Part shown: piece by piece, positions 1-10,141 of the stretch
Layout of the letters: each line of letters starts with the position of its first letter
How positions within the stretch are numbered: the first letter of the stretch is position 1
Source: Eutreptiella sp. 'Long Island Sound 2002'
Lineage: Eukaryota; Euglenozoa; Euglenophyceae; Eutreptiales; Eutreptiaceae
NCBI GenBank assembly: GCA_964036045.1
Contig: OZ038384.1
Coordinates: forward strand, 30,423,771 to 30,487,770
Length of the DNA: 64,000 nucleotides
Direction: 5' to 3'
Made by a program: the position numbers and the translations under genes
The notes under the pieces: model-generated
Databases searched by the model: none
Seen by the model: only the letters and a program-made list of their open reading frames with translations
Told to the model about the DNA's origin: nothing

Positions 1-1548
1 CCTGTGGCCGGGGGGTGTGAGTACACTCCCCGTACATCCCTCTCCTCCATGGAGTGCGGTCCAGTTGGGCCCGAACCCATGGGGTTTGGAATGCGGGAAG
101 GAATTGCTCCATCGGCTGTCCATATCCCCGTAGTGGGGTCCTTCGCCCACAGATTTCCGCCTGGGTGGCCTCGACCATGTCCTTCGGCGCTTCCCATGGT
201 TTGCCCCTGCATGGTCTGGCTCTGGATCTCCTCTTCCGCATAAACTGCATGGGTAGTCGTAGTTGGCGGTAGATCCTGGGCGGCGTGGGACATCTGTACC
301 GTCAGGCTCCTCGGGTCCGTGGTTACGTGCCCTTCCCGCATGGACCCAGCCGGTGCCGTGTGTTCCCCGAGCATTGTGGATTCGCTGAACATGGGAACAA
401 ACGGCAGCGCACCCGGGTCAACACGCGGAGGCGCGTAGGGTGCCTCTGCAGGGCCGCCCATGGGTTTATCCATGGCGCTCCTGAGGGTCTTAACCCGCTC
501 CACCAGCTCTGCCGCGGCCGGCTTTGCCGGGAGCTCCGGACCCGAGGCGAGGGGCTGTAGCTCCTCTAGCCTTTTCAGGCGTCCCGACATGTCCTCTACC
601 AGGTGGAGGAGGCTGTCCACCACTCGCTGCTGCTTCTCCAGGGCCAGCTACAGATTCTCCCGGTACCGGTCCCGTTCCACTCGCAGCTCCTCCATGTCTT
701 TCTCCGCGGCCGACTGGTCATCCAGGATCCCGGCGACGTCCTCCTCTAGGCCGTCCTTCGCATTGTCCACGCGATCGAGTCGATGCACGATAGCGTCCAT
801 CCCCATCTTTGGGTACTTGCCCATGAGGAAGGACACCTGCTCGCAGTGGCACTCAGCGTGCCTTCCGCCTGATCCAGCGCATCCCGCGGTTCCCGGCGCC
901 TCAGACTCATCGCCCATGGGCGTATCGCCTATGGCGTCCATCTCTGGTCCCGTGTGCCGGGGCACAGGTGCCGTCCGGGCCCTGGCTGGCCTCTCCAAGC
1001 CCTCGGCGTCGTGCTTCAGGGCGGGCTCGGGGGCCGTGTTGGCCCTTGTGGGCGGTCTGGCCGTCTCCTCCGACTCCAAAGGTTGCTCATAGGCTGTCCG
1101 ATAGCCCTCGGAGTGCCCTTCGGATTACGACAGCCTGACCGGGCTAGGGTCCGTATCCATAGCCCCGGCGTCCCTTGCCTCGGACTTGGGTGACCCGCGC
1201 TTCCGGTAGCGCCGGGCCCGTCCTCCACTGCTGCCTGAATGGCAAGCCTCATCAGAGTCCTCCGCGGCGGAGCGGAGGTTGCATGCCTTTCGGCAGCGAC
1301 GCTCACACATGGAGACCAGATCCTCAATGTCAAGTCCTCCTCTTCCCGAATGTCGTACTTCTCTTCGGGCTTCAACTTCCGGAGTTCGCCATGCTCTTGA
1401 ACGTCTCGGCTCTTCTATGGCTCCGATCTCCGGCGTGGTCTCCACGGAGTCCACAATACGCACCCGGGGCGTACTTGGGCAGGGCTCATAAGGGCCCACG
1501 TCCCCGGGTCGGCGGTAGGTAGGGGCAGCAGGTACGCCTCTGCTACCA
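1..1548 (-). pseudogene. gag remnant of Ty3/gypsy element E0 (runs off left edge)
   Basis: This stretch is colinear with the gag gene of E1 (11630-13157), including the coiled-coil part with the repeated Glu/Arg register (about 640-800) and the Ser/Arg-rich N-terminal part. The frame is broken by at least two nonsense changes that are intact in E1: near 1123, where the codons for Trp-Glu have become Ser-stop, and near 648, where a Glu codon has become TAG. Both lie in one frame, so this is a recently inactivated gag rather than a different gene. The 3' part of gag and all of pol would lie left of the window. Its primer site and 5' LTR follow directly on the right. Confidence 0.85.
1537..1548 (-). 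other. primer-binding site of E0
   Basis: On the minus strand this reads TGGTAGCAGAGG, complementary to the 3' end of a eukaryotic initiator tRNA-Met ending in CTACCA. The same 12-mer stands immediately inside the 5' LTR in E1 and E2. It fixes the LTR inner boundary at 1549. Confidence 0.8.
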
Positions 1549-2319
1549 TAAAGAAGGTCCCTACCAGGACCGGCCCCCGCTGTGCCCCTTCCGCCTGTTA
1601 CCCCTGCTGATTTACTCCGGATCAACGATGTCATCCCTCAAATTCCATGGTCCAAAATCCAAAAATATAGAAAATAAAATCCTCCTTCAACCCTGAATAG
1701 CAACCAGATCCCACAAATACAGCAATAACCCGATTCACAATCCAATCCACACTGCGGGCTTCCGTTCAGCACACCGGTCGTCTCACGGTGGCGGGCATGT
1801 ACAAGAATTGCACCAAGGAAGAAAGCCCTGAAATTGACATATGAACACAAATAATGCAAAGTTGGGGCAAGATGGAAACTTGCACAATCACAGCCATAGA
1901 CCCCTCATTCCCTGGACTCAAGACCTTCCCTTGACTCGCCAACATGATGCCCTGAACCCAGTCAAATAGGATGGCTAAATGCCATGTGTCAAAAGTCAAT
2001 ACACAAACCCCAAAAATGTGTTCACTCCCAAGCCTCTAAATCCTAGCCCAATGGGGGAAGTGGCGTGTCATGGCCTAGAGTGGCACTCAGGACCATGCCC
2101 TACCCTGACATAACCTTGGTTGGACTTGGAGTTGAATGGGCTTGGAGAACTGCCCCATGAGGATGACCTCACAACATGTCAAAATCAGGCAAATTACACC
2201 ATAATGCCCAAAATTCAATTATATACTCAAAAATGCATACGGCAAATATTCAAATGCTCCATGCATGTGTCAGACCGGAGAGTAGTATACAAGGGTGATA
2301 TAGACCAAAGGTCCATGCC
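1549..2319 (-). repeat. E0 5' LTR, inner part (interrupted by E1)
   Basis: The segment begins with TAAAGAAGG just outside the primer site and matches the start of the other LTRs (13170, 27299). It stops at 2319 where E1 begins and resumes at 15531. The two pieces together give about 2365 bp, close to the 2357 bp of the E1 LTRs. The four bases TGCC at 2316-2319 are the target duplication made by E1. Confidence 0.85.
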
Positions 2320-4676
2320 TAAAGAAGGTCCCTACCAGGACCGGCCCCCGCTGTGCCCCTTCCGCCTGTAACCCCTGCCGATTTGCTCCTGATCAACGAT
2401 TGCATTGCTCAAAATCCAAGGTTCCAAATCAAAAAATATAGAAAATAAAATCCTCCTTCAACCCTGAATGGCAACCAGATCCCACAAATACAGCAATAAC
2501 CCAATTCACAATCCAAATCAGGCTGCGGGCTTTCGTTCAGCACACCGGTATTCCCACGGTGGCGGGCATGTACAAGAATTGCACCAAGGAAGAAAGCCCT
2601 GAAATTGGCATATGAACACAAACAAAGCAACGTTGGGGAAAGAGGTAAACAAACACATTCACAACCATAAACCCCTCATTCCCTGGACTCAAGACCTTCC
2701 CTTGACTCACCAACATATTGCCCTGAACCAGGTCAAATGCGATGACTGAATGCCATGTGTCACAAGTCATTACACAAACCCCAAAAATGTGTTCACTCCC
2801 AAGCCTCTAAATCCTAGCCCAATAGGGGAGGTGGCGTGTCATGGCCTAGAGTGGCACTCAGGACCATGCCCTACCCTGACATAACCTTGGATGGACTTGG
2901 AGTTGATTGGGCTTGGAGAAATAACCTATGAGTTTGAACTCATAACATGCCAAAAAACTGCCAATTCACACCATATTGGCCATATATCACATATATGCTC
3001 AAAATTGAAGTTACCACTTATCCGAAGGCTCAGAGCATGCATGGAATCGAAGTCTAATATTCATGGAGGATATAGACCAAAGTTCAATGCCCATGTACAT
3101 CCCCACTTTACCCTCGAAACCCCTTCAGATATGGGCACCACGCACTGCCCAAGTCAGCCCATGATCTTGAGACCAATTCTTGTAATCCTTCGTGCGCCAA
3201 GCCAAATGGAGTACGCGATCTGACATATGGTGGTGTTCAACTCCAAAGCATATGCCAACATATGAACAACATACCATGGTTCCACTCTCCATAGGCTTCT
3301 TGCTGTTTGCCGACCAGGTAAGTACACAAAACGCAAAAATGAGCAAAAATTGAGGTCAAAAACATGAAAATATGACCAAATACAAAGTTGTCATGATAAT
3401 GTATCTCTAGGCTCACCCATGATATCCACTCATGGTTCAATACACAAATGATTGGAACCATTTGCGAACAATTCCCCCACTTGGATCCCCAATCGGACGC
3501 ATGGAGATACCTTCGCCACTCGTATCTACATGCCCCATGAAAATGGGAGTGCACTCATGGATCTCTTTGCCAAACATACCATGAGCAATACATATGCGGT
3601 AGACTTAGTCTAGCGCTTTGAATCCCACAATTGCGACATGGGCAAAGCCCTTGTCACGTGTGGCTCCCCATCTCTTCGGCCACACGAAGATATCTAACAT
3701 GGGCGTGAGCATATCAAGACATATACCATGCATATAAAACATACCCTCAAAAGTGGCTCCCACCATGATATGCCATGTCCCTCCATGGACATAACTTCAC
3801 GTTAAAAATGCGTAGGAACCCAAGGAAAGTATCTATGCAACCCCAACACTCATGCGGTACACTCGAAAGTCGCATTAAAATATTCGGTTGCACGGTCCAA
3901 GAGTTATATATCACTTTATACCCTCTTGACCATTATCCCTTGCTACACCGGGCATGTGTACACACCAAAGGCGTTTGATGCTCCTGAAATTAAGTTGAGA
4001 CCAAGGCGCTTGCAACGCAACCTTTCTTATTCTCTTTCCTCACACTCGCTCGTAGATATGGCCATTCAAAGTGGTCCCACGATTCACTTTTGTTTCCCTT
4101 ATATCTCCAGGTCAAATGGGTGGCAAGTATAAGGGAAACCTGATTCGGGCATAGGGAAAAGAGTATGACCACTCGAAGAAGTCCAAATCAAGTGCGGCGA
4201 TGTCGAAGTCGAAAATCCGATTTCGACATCGCGAAAAATTCAGATTAAAATTTCAAGTGCTTATTTAGAAAATTGCGGAAGCAACGAACCCTTTACTGAT
4301 GAAATCTGACCCTTCAACGGAATATCCGCCAAAATATCTGGAAATAACAGTTAACCAATCGGTTAACGCAAAATCGCGAGCCAACTGACGGTCGCCCATA
4401 CATTGACCATCAGAACGAAAGGCTGAAAAATTACGGAAACATCATGATAATAAAACCCTGTTGAACCCTGATATTCTGATATATAAATCTCAGCTGGCGG
4501 CGCCTCGGTACTGAATATGGCCGCTCGTAGCCGGAATGGCCAAACCTATCACACTATCACATCGGGTTAGTTCAGGTGGATGGGAGAGTATGATATCAGC
4601 CAATGGCGGCTTGCCGGCACATAGATACACACCCCAAGTGACCCCAGGATGGCCACGGGGGTCCGAACCGGCTTCA
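2320..4676 (-). repeat. E1 3' LTR
   Basis: 2357 bp, colinear with 13170-15526 without net length change. On the minus strand it starts TGAAGCCGG and ends CTTCTTTA, so the ends are TG...TA rather than the usual TG...CA. The polypurine tract abuts its upstream end. Confidence 0.9.
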
Positions 4677-4687
4677 CCCCCCTTCTC
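4677..4687 (-). other. polypurine tract of E1
   Basis: On the minus strand GAGAAGGGGGG lies directly before the 3' LTR start TGAAGCC. The same tract precedes the 3' LTR of E2 (18856-18866), and a similar one precedes that of E3 (30209-30218). Confidence 0.8.
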
Positions 4688-5071
4688 AGAGCGTTGTTAC
4701 CGCTCGGAAGTCATTGAAGAGAGGACGGGAGGACCCCAATGGGCTCCAACCCCCCCCCCCCCATGTCCCAAGGACACATGGAGGCCCCACACACGTCGTA
4801 GGCGTCCCCCACGCCCCAAGGGAGGGGTGAGGACACTGAAAATCGGTGCCCTACGCCATATCCGGTCTCCTCTTGATCTACAACATGGTCCAAGGGGATC
4901 AAAGATAGAAAAACGTCGTCGAGCGATCTAAATACGTATACGACGATGAAATATATACGTGGAGACCGAGTGAAGGGGGTATATGGCCAATCAAGGCCGA
5001 AAAATCCCCGGATGAACGCCCCCACCCGACTCTCCAATCACAGAAACAAACAAAATGCCAAGGGGGATCCA
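4688..5071 (-). other. E1 non-coding stretch between pol and 3' LTR
   Basis: About 385 bp of 3' untranslated sequence with a long C run near 4748-4760. The E2 copy (18867-19250) keeps the same layout and run. No ORF with coding character is seen. Confidence 0.6.
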
Positions 5072-8000
5072 TTACGGTGCTACAGCAGCAACCAAATGGA
5101 CCAACACGTCCTTGACATCCAAAGAAATATTCTTTTTCTTTAGGTAGTCCATCCAGACCGTGGTATACCTCGGCACGAAACTGCTCGGAGGTTCCCACGA
5201 ATCCCTGGATGCGGCGAATCCCTTCCAACGGACTTTATAAAGCCTGCCCCCAGGCGTCCCCGGGTCCGGCTTGTCCGCCAGGATTCTCCCGGCGGTGAAG
5301 TCGTCGTCCTCACCCTCGTCGTCCGAGTCCACATCGCCGGCCGTGAACTCGAAGGTGACGGGACGATCGCTGGGGTCCCGTGCTCGGGGACGAAGCTGGG
5401 TATGGTCGCCGTCCAGGATCTTGTTATCCCCCACACGAACCGCATACACATCCTGCCCGACCTTCCGCACGATTACCCCCGGCACATACCAGGACGCGTG
5501 CCGATGCCTGGACAGGACATCCTTGTGGTGCCGCTCCACCCACACGGTGTCTTGGAGAGCATACTTCTGGACCTTTCCCTGCTTGAAGTACTTGGCCCTC
5601 TTGTCATGCTCGTCCTGAAGTGCCTTGCACACCTTGGCCGCCGTGTCGTCCTCCTCAGCCATCATAGCGTTCGCATCCCGGGCCACTTTGCCATGGTTCA
5701 ACCACGGGAGAGTGCGTGACACTCGATCCCGTAGGAACAGGATGCGATCGGGCGATAATCCAGTGGGCCCCGGAAGGTCATGGTACGCTTGGAGCACTCT
5801 CCACAGCGAATTATACCAATCCCGGCCCGGTTCGTCGATGTGCAGCTGGCGGAACCTCTCGAACATCTGTCGCCCGGCCACCTCAGCACGGCCATTCGAC
5901 CGGCTGTGGTAAGCCACGGTCTTGGCGTGCCGAATCCCCATGTGCTTGCACATCGTCTTGAACCACGTCCCCACGAATTGACTGCCCCGATCGCTGCAGA
6001 TGACAGCTGGGACATCGAAAATTGTCAGCCAATGCCTAATCATGGCATTAGCGACGGTCTTGGCCTGCAGCCCCACTCCATGCTTGTCCTTCTTGTCCTT
6101 CTTCTTGGACTTCTTGCCAGGGACCGCCACGATATACCCACTGTGCCTATCCACCGCCAGGATGACACAGTCGTAGGTCTCTCCTTCCACGGTGACCTCA
6201 GGCATGGCGAATACATCCATGGCCACGGACCGCATAGGGGCCTCCGGTATAGCCGTATACACCGGGTTGCCCGCTTTGGAGTGGTTAGGGCTCTTCGTGG
6301 CCCGACACACGGCACAGTCGCTGCAGTACCTATCCAGGATGGCGTAGTACCCCGGAGGGAACTTGAAGCGCCACTCCAGGTCCTGCTGCATCTTGTCGCG
6401 GCCAGGGTGCATGAGCTGGGCGTTGTGCCAATGGTCAATGAGCTCCTCCACTCGGTTTTCGGGCACCAGCAGCTTTTCCTTGAGGAACAACCTGTCGCCA
6501 TCCTCCGTCAAGCCCTCGGGCCATTCGTCGTCCGACGGGGCGCTCACGGCATTCCAGTACTTGCTCCAGTGCTCGGATGCCGCGTAGTCATCCGACCAGT
6601 CCTCTGTGAGCACCGACCTGACTAGCTCTACAGGGGCCACCATCCATTGCTCGAGGGTTTCCTCTCGAATAGCTTGGACGCGGGCACCCCGGAACTTGGC
6701 CAGATCCGTACGGTCTGCCATCACCACAAAGCACTTGACCCCCTCTTGCTCCATGACCTTCTCCATCTCGATGATGCGCTTGGCCTCCTCGGTCTCCTCG
6801 GTGTCTCCATGGCTGGATATGTCCATCCAAGCCTTGCCCGCGGGGTAGGCCCACCGACTGAGGCAATCTGCCACAGTGTTGTCCTTCCCCGGGACGTACA
6901 CGACGCTGAGGTCGAACTTGGCGAACGTCTCGTGCCATTGGGCCCTCCTAGCCGCTGGTCCTGAGGGGGTGTCGACATGCTCCCTGTGCCAGCTCTGTAG
7001 GGACTGGTGGTCCGTGCAAACCACCACCGGCTGCAGTCCGATGTGGCCAGACCACTTCCTGAGCGCACATACAATGGCGTATGTCTCCTTCTCCCTCGCG
7101 GTCCATGTTCGGCGTTGGCCCTCGGCCAGGATCCTGCTCCAAAACGCCACGGGAACATGAGTCCCGTCATCCCGGACTTGCTCGAGGACTGCCCCGACGG
7201 CATAGTCCGAGGCGTCTGTCCGTAGCACGAATCCCTTGTCCGGGTCCACCAGGAACAGCCCCAACTGCCCCAGGAGTCGCTCCTTTAGGCGGTTGAACGC
7301 ATCTTCAGCCTCAGGGGTCCAGGCCAGCTTCTTCTTGCTCCCCTTCCGGCCATCGAACTTGCCCACTTGCAGCATCTTGTGCAGCGGCCCCGAGAGTTCT
7401 GCATACATCCGGACATAGCCCGAATAGTAATTGCAGAACCCCATGAAGGACCGGAGTTCGCTGATGGTCTGGGGCTTCTCCCAGTGGTGCAGGGACGCCA
7501 GCTTCCCAGGCATGGGACGGCGTTGCCCGTGACCAACCACGTGACCCGCGAACTCCACTTCCTTCACGAAGAGTGAGGCTTTGGTGGGCTTGCACACCAT
7601 GTTGTGCTTGTCCAACTCGCTGAGCACTCGGCGCAGATCCTTCTCATGCGCGTCGATGAGCTCGTCCTCAGTCATGTTCTCCGTGCCGGACCGGATGATG
7701 ATGTCATCCACGAAGGGATCGGCACAGTCCCGGACAGGACCGAGTAGGTCCTCCATCATGCGCTGGAAAGCGGCGTTGCCATTCTTGGCGCCCATGGGCA
7801 CCACTTTCCACTGCATGGGCCCCAGCGGCGTCGACATCGCTGTGCAGGGCCTGGAGTCCGCCTGTAGCGGCATCTGGTGATAGCCGTGTTTCAGGTCTAA
7901 CACCGTGAAAATCAGCTTTTTCTGTTGTTCTTGGAGGATGGAGTCGATCAGGGGAAGCGAGTACGAGTCGTGCTCGGTCTGCTTGTTCGAACCTCTGTAA

Positions 8001-10138
8001 TCAACCACCAACCTCCACTCGCCCTTCTCCTTCTTGGGCACGATGAAGGCTGGGCTGGCCCACTCACTGTCGGAGGGTTCGATCCATCCCCGCTCAATGA
8101 ACTCGGCCAACAGCTTCTTCATGGCCTCGGCCCGATCGCCCTGAAGTTGGTACTCCCGATGACGATAGATCTTCGGGTTCGGCTTCAGCTTGATCTTCGC
8201 TGTACCAAACCTCCCACGATCTGGAGGGTTCTTGTTGGCGACGCCACTGAATAGCCGCGGATAGGCCTTGATCAGCCTCTCCTTCAGCTCGGCGACCTTC
8301 GGGTTCTCCTGGGCCTCTTCAGCCGCTTGCTTCGGTATAGATACAACCGACCGCACTGCGGTATAGGCCTCTTCTGGGTCCGATTCCGACTTCTCCTCGT
8401 CCGATTTGCCGTCTTCATCGTCGTGGGGAGCTCTTCCCACCGATAATCTTCGGAAATTTGCGGCCTCGCGCTGGTGACTGTCGCTATCGGCACCCATTCT
8501 TGCAAAATGCCATGTGGGTGGGTCCGACCCAACCGGACCATCGTATTGGTCCGCGATGTGATCCATGACCCTCGCCACGAACTCGTCCTTCTCGTACTTG
8601 CCGGTGACCAACATCTTGTCATCCCACCAATGCGGAGATGTGACCATGGCCCGCCTCTTCCTGGCTGCCACACGGTCGTGCATCCCCATCCGCATGTAGT
8701 TGACGACGTCATCGATCTCGGCATGGGACAGGACGTCGATACCATCAATTGGCTGATCCGTCCCCTCTTTGGGCTCAAACATGACCTTCATGGGCACCGC
8801 CTCCACCCTACGGATGAATGCTTCATCACCCGTGGGCTGGGCTTGCGCCCCATCCACCAGGAAAGCCTTGGTACCCCACGCTTGACCCGGGGGGGGCATT
8901 GATACACCCTTGGCATCGATGAACAACTCCTCCTCTGGCCCGAATGACATCTCGTTCAGGGTGATGGAGTCCAGCGTCGACTTGAGACCCTCCAGCGGAC
9001 ATAGGGTGGATCCTATGCCGGTTATGACCAGGATCCCCTTCACCCTATCCGCGATGATCTTCTCCACCGTACGTCTGGTGTTATCCAGGGAGCCATGCCA
9101 ATACATGGGTCCCCACTCCTTCAAACCCCAATGCCTGTGCCAGGCTGAGTCTCCTCGATGCCAATGCCTCCTACACTTCCGCAGAAGTGGGGCATCCCGG
9201 GAAGCGAAGACGTCCGTCTCGGGCGCTTCAGCTCCCAGCGTCTGAATCATCCTGGCGTACACCTGCGGCGCCATTCCATACTCCGTGAGCTGAACTCCAC
9301 GGTCTCCTCTGGACTTCGCACCCACAGCTTGCACCGCTTGGACGATCCGATCCTCTTCCTCAGCATTCCATTGGGATGATCCGCATGCATAGTCCGTGGA
9401 CAGCCATGTGAGGCATTCATCATCCTCACGGACCAGCGTTGCACAATGGGGAAGGGCTCCAATGGCGTTTGCCACCATGAAGTCATACCCTATGATCATA
9501 TCCCAATCGGTAATGTCGGCCACATAGAAGTTCCCGGATAGAGTGCTTCTCTTCGCCAGATCAGGGCGGTTCAAGCGCTCATGCTCCCAGAATTCCATAC
9601 TGATAGTGGCCTCATGGGTGCCACCACCCATAATCTCTCCGTTGGCGACCTTCAGGCGGACCGGTCTCCGGCTGGGCTGCAGGAATTCCTCCTTGAACAA
9701 CCCTCTCCGGAGCAGGCTCACCTGGGCACCCGTATCCACTAACACATCCACCACCTTCTCCTCTCGTCCGCACCGTACTCGCACTTTCAAGTGCAACTGC
9801 CGCTCGTCGCCATGAGGTGTATGGAAGACTCTCACGGCATGCAACTCTAGCACGTCTGGGTGCATCAGGACTTCAAGGGTGTGGTCGCGGATGGTGTAGA
9901 TCTTGGGTTGGTCCTGCCCGTCCACGGGGCTCTCCGTGGTCGCTCCTTCCTTCTTGCCATGTCCCGTACCCACATGTACTTCCCTTGGCAGGGCGCTCCA
10001 GGGGTTGGGAGTGGCGAAACTCAGTGGTTTTGGCTCTTCTGGAGCCTTCTTCGGCACCCGATGTGCCTTCGCTTTCTCTGGGATTCCACTGATTTTCGGA
10101 GGAGAGACCTCCGAGGTCCCACTCCCGTGGGGGCTCCT
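5072..10138 (-). CDS. pol: pol polyprotein of E1 (protease-RT-RNase H-integrase-chromodomain)
   Basis: The polyprotein copies the element RNA and integrates the cDNA. The track-style start at 10057 is a GTG; the frame is open back to the gag TAG at 10141, so pol is probably made as a gag extension. Counting from 10057: aspartic protease with DTG at residues 108-110; reverse transcriptase with the LDLKHGYHQ motif near 719 and catalytic FVDD near 783; RNase H with TDAS near 945; integrase zinc-binding HH-CC region near 1220-1260; catalytic Asp (MDVF) near 1278, Asp (SDRGSQF) near 1354 and Glu (NGRAE) near 1390; chromodomain with WKGF and DSWEP near 1600-1640. All catalytic residues are present and there is no internal stop over 1661 codons. 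The terminal chromodomain is known in chromoviruses to steer integration to marked chromatin. Confidence 0.95.
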   Translation of the reverse strand, partial: RSPHGSGTSEVSPPKISGIPEKAKAHRVPKKAPEEPKPLSFATPNPWSALPREVHVGTGHGKKEGATTESPVDGQDQPKIYTIRDHTLEVLMHPDVLELHAVRVFHTPHGDERQLHLKVRVRCGREEKVVDVLVDTGAQVSLLRRGLFKEEFLQPSRRPVRLKVANGEIMGGGTHEATISMEFWEHERLNRPDLAKRSTLSGNFYVADITDWDMIIGYDFMVANAIGALPHCATLVREDDECLTWLSTDYACGSSQWNAEEEDRIVQAVQAVGAKSRGDRGVQLTEYGMAPQVYARMIQTLGAEAPETDVFASRDAPLLRKCRRHWHRGDSAWHRHWGLKEWGPMYWHGSLDNTRRTVEKIIADRVKGILVITGIGSTLCPLEGLKSTLDSITLNEMSFGPEEELFIDAKGVSMPPPGQAWGTKAFLVDGAQAQPTGDEAFIRRVEAVPMKVMFEPKEGTDQPIDGIDVLSHAEIDDVVNYMRMGMHDRVAARKRRAMVTSPHWWDDKMLVTGKYEKDEFVARVMDHIADQYDGPVGSDPPTWHFARMGADSDSHQREAANFRRLSVGRAPHDDEDGKSDEEKSESDPEEAYTAVRSVVSIPKQAAEEAQENPKVAELKERLIKAYPRLFSGVANKNPPDRGRFGTAKIKLKPNPKIYRHREYQLQGDRAEAMKKLLAEFIERGWIEPSDSEWASPAFIVPKKEKGEWRLVVDYRGSNKQTEHDSYSLPLIDSILQEQQKKLIFTVLDLKHGYHQMPLQADSRPCTAMSTPLGPMQWKVVPMGAKNGNAAFQRMMEDLLGPVRDCADPFVDDIIIRSGTENMTEDELIDAHEKDLRRVLSELDKHNMVCKPTKASLFVKEVEFAGHVVGHGQRRPMPGKLASLHHWEKPQTISELRSFMGFCNYYSGYVRMYAELSGPLHKMLQVGKFDGRKGSKKKLAWTPEAEDAFNRLKERLLGQLGLFLVDPDKGFVLRTDASDYAVGAVLEQVRDDGTHVPVAFWSRILAEGQRRTWTAREKETYAIVCALRKWSGHIGLQPVVVCTDHQSLQSWHREHVDTPSGPAARRAQWHETFAKFDLSVVYVPGKDNTVADCLSRWAYPAGKAWMDISSHGDTEETEEAKRIIEMEKVMEQEGVKCFVVMADRTDLAKFRGARVQAIREETLEQWMVAPVELVRSVLTEDWSDDYAASEHWSKYWNAVSAPSDDEWPEGLTEDGDRLFLKEKLLVPENRVEELIDHWHNAQLMHPGRDKMQQDLEWRFKFPPGYYAILDRYCSDCAVCRATKSPNHSKAGNPVYTAIPEAPMRSVAMDVFAMPEVTVEGETYDCVILAVDRHSGYIVAVPGKKSKKKDKKDKHGVGLQAKTVANAMIRHWLTIFDVPAVICSDRGSQFVGTWFKTMCKHMGIRHAKTVAYHSRSNGRAEVAGRQMFERFRQLHIDEPGRDWYNSLWRVLQAYHDLPGPTGLSPDRILFLRDRVSRTLPWLNHGKVARDANAMMAEEDDTAAKVCKALQDEHDKRAKYFKQGKVQKYALQDTVWVERHHKDVLSRHRHASWYVPGVIVRKVGQDVYAVRVGDNKILDGDHTQLRPRARDPSDRPVTFEFTAGDVDSDDEGEDDDFTAGRILADKPDPGTPGGRLYKVRWKGFAASRDSWEPPSSFVPRYTTVWMDYLKKKNISLDVKDVLVHLVAAVAP

Positions 10139-10141
10139 CTA
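10096..10141 (-). promoter_or_regulatory. gag-pol junction: in-frame TAG with two downstream stem-loops
   Basis: Gag ends in TAG (10141-10139) and pol continues in the same frame with 27 sense codons before the first possible start. Downstream of the TAG are two perfect short hairpins: CCCAC/GTGGG with a 4-nt loop (10118-10131) and CGGAGG/CCTCCG with a 5-nt loop (10097-10113, extendable by one T-A pair). E2 keeps the same TAG, spacing and hairpins (24317 downward), although the rest of its genes have decayed. This fits programmed stop-codon readthrough as in some retroviruses; that is inference. Confidence 0.6.
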
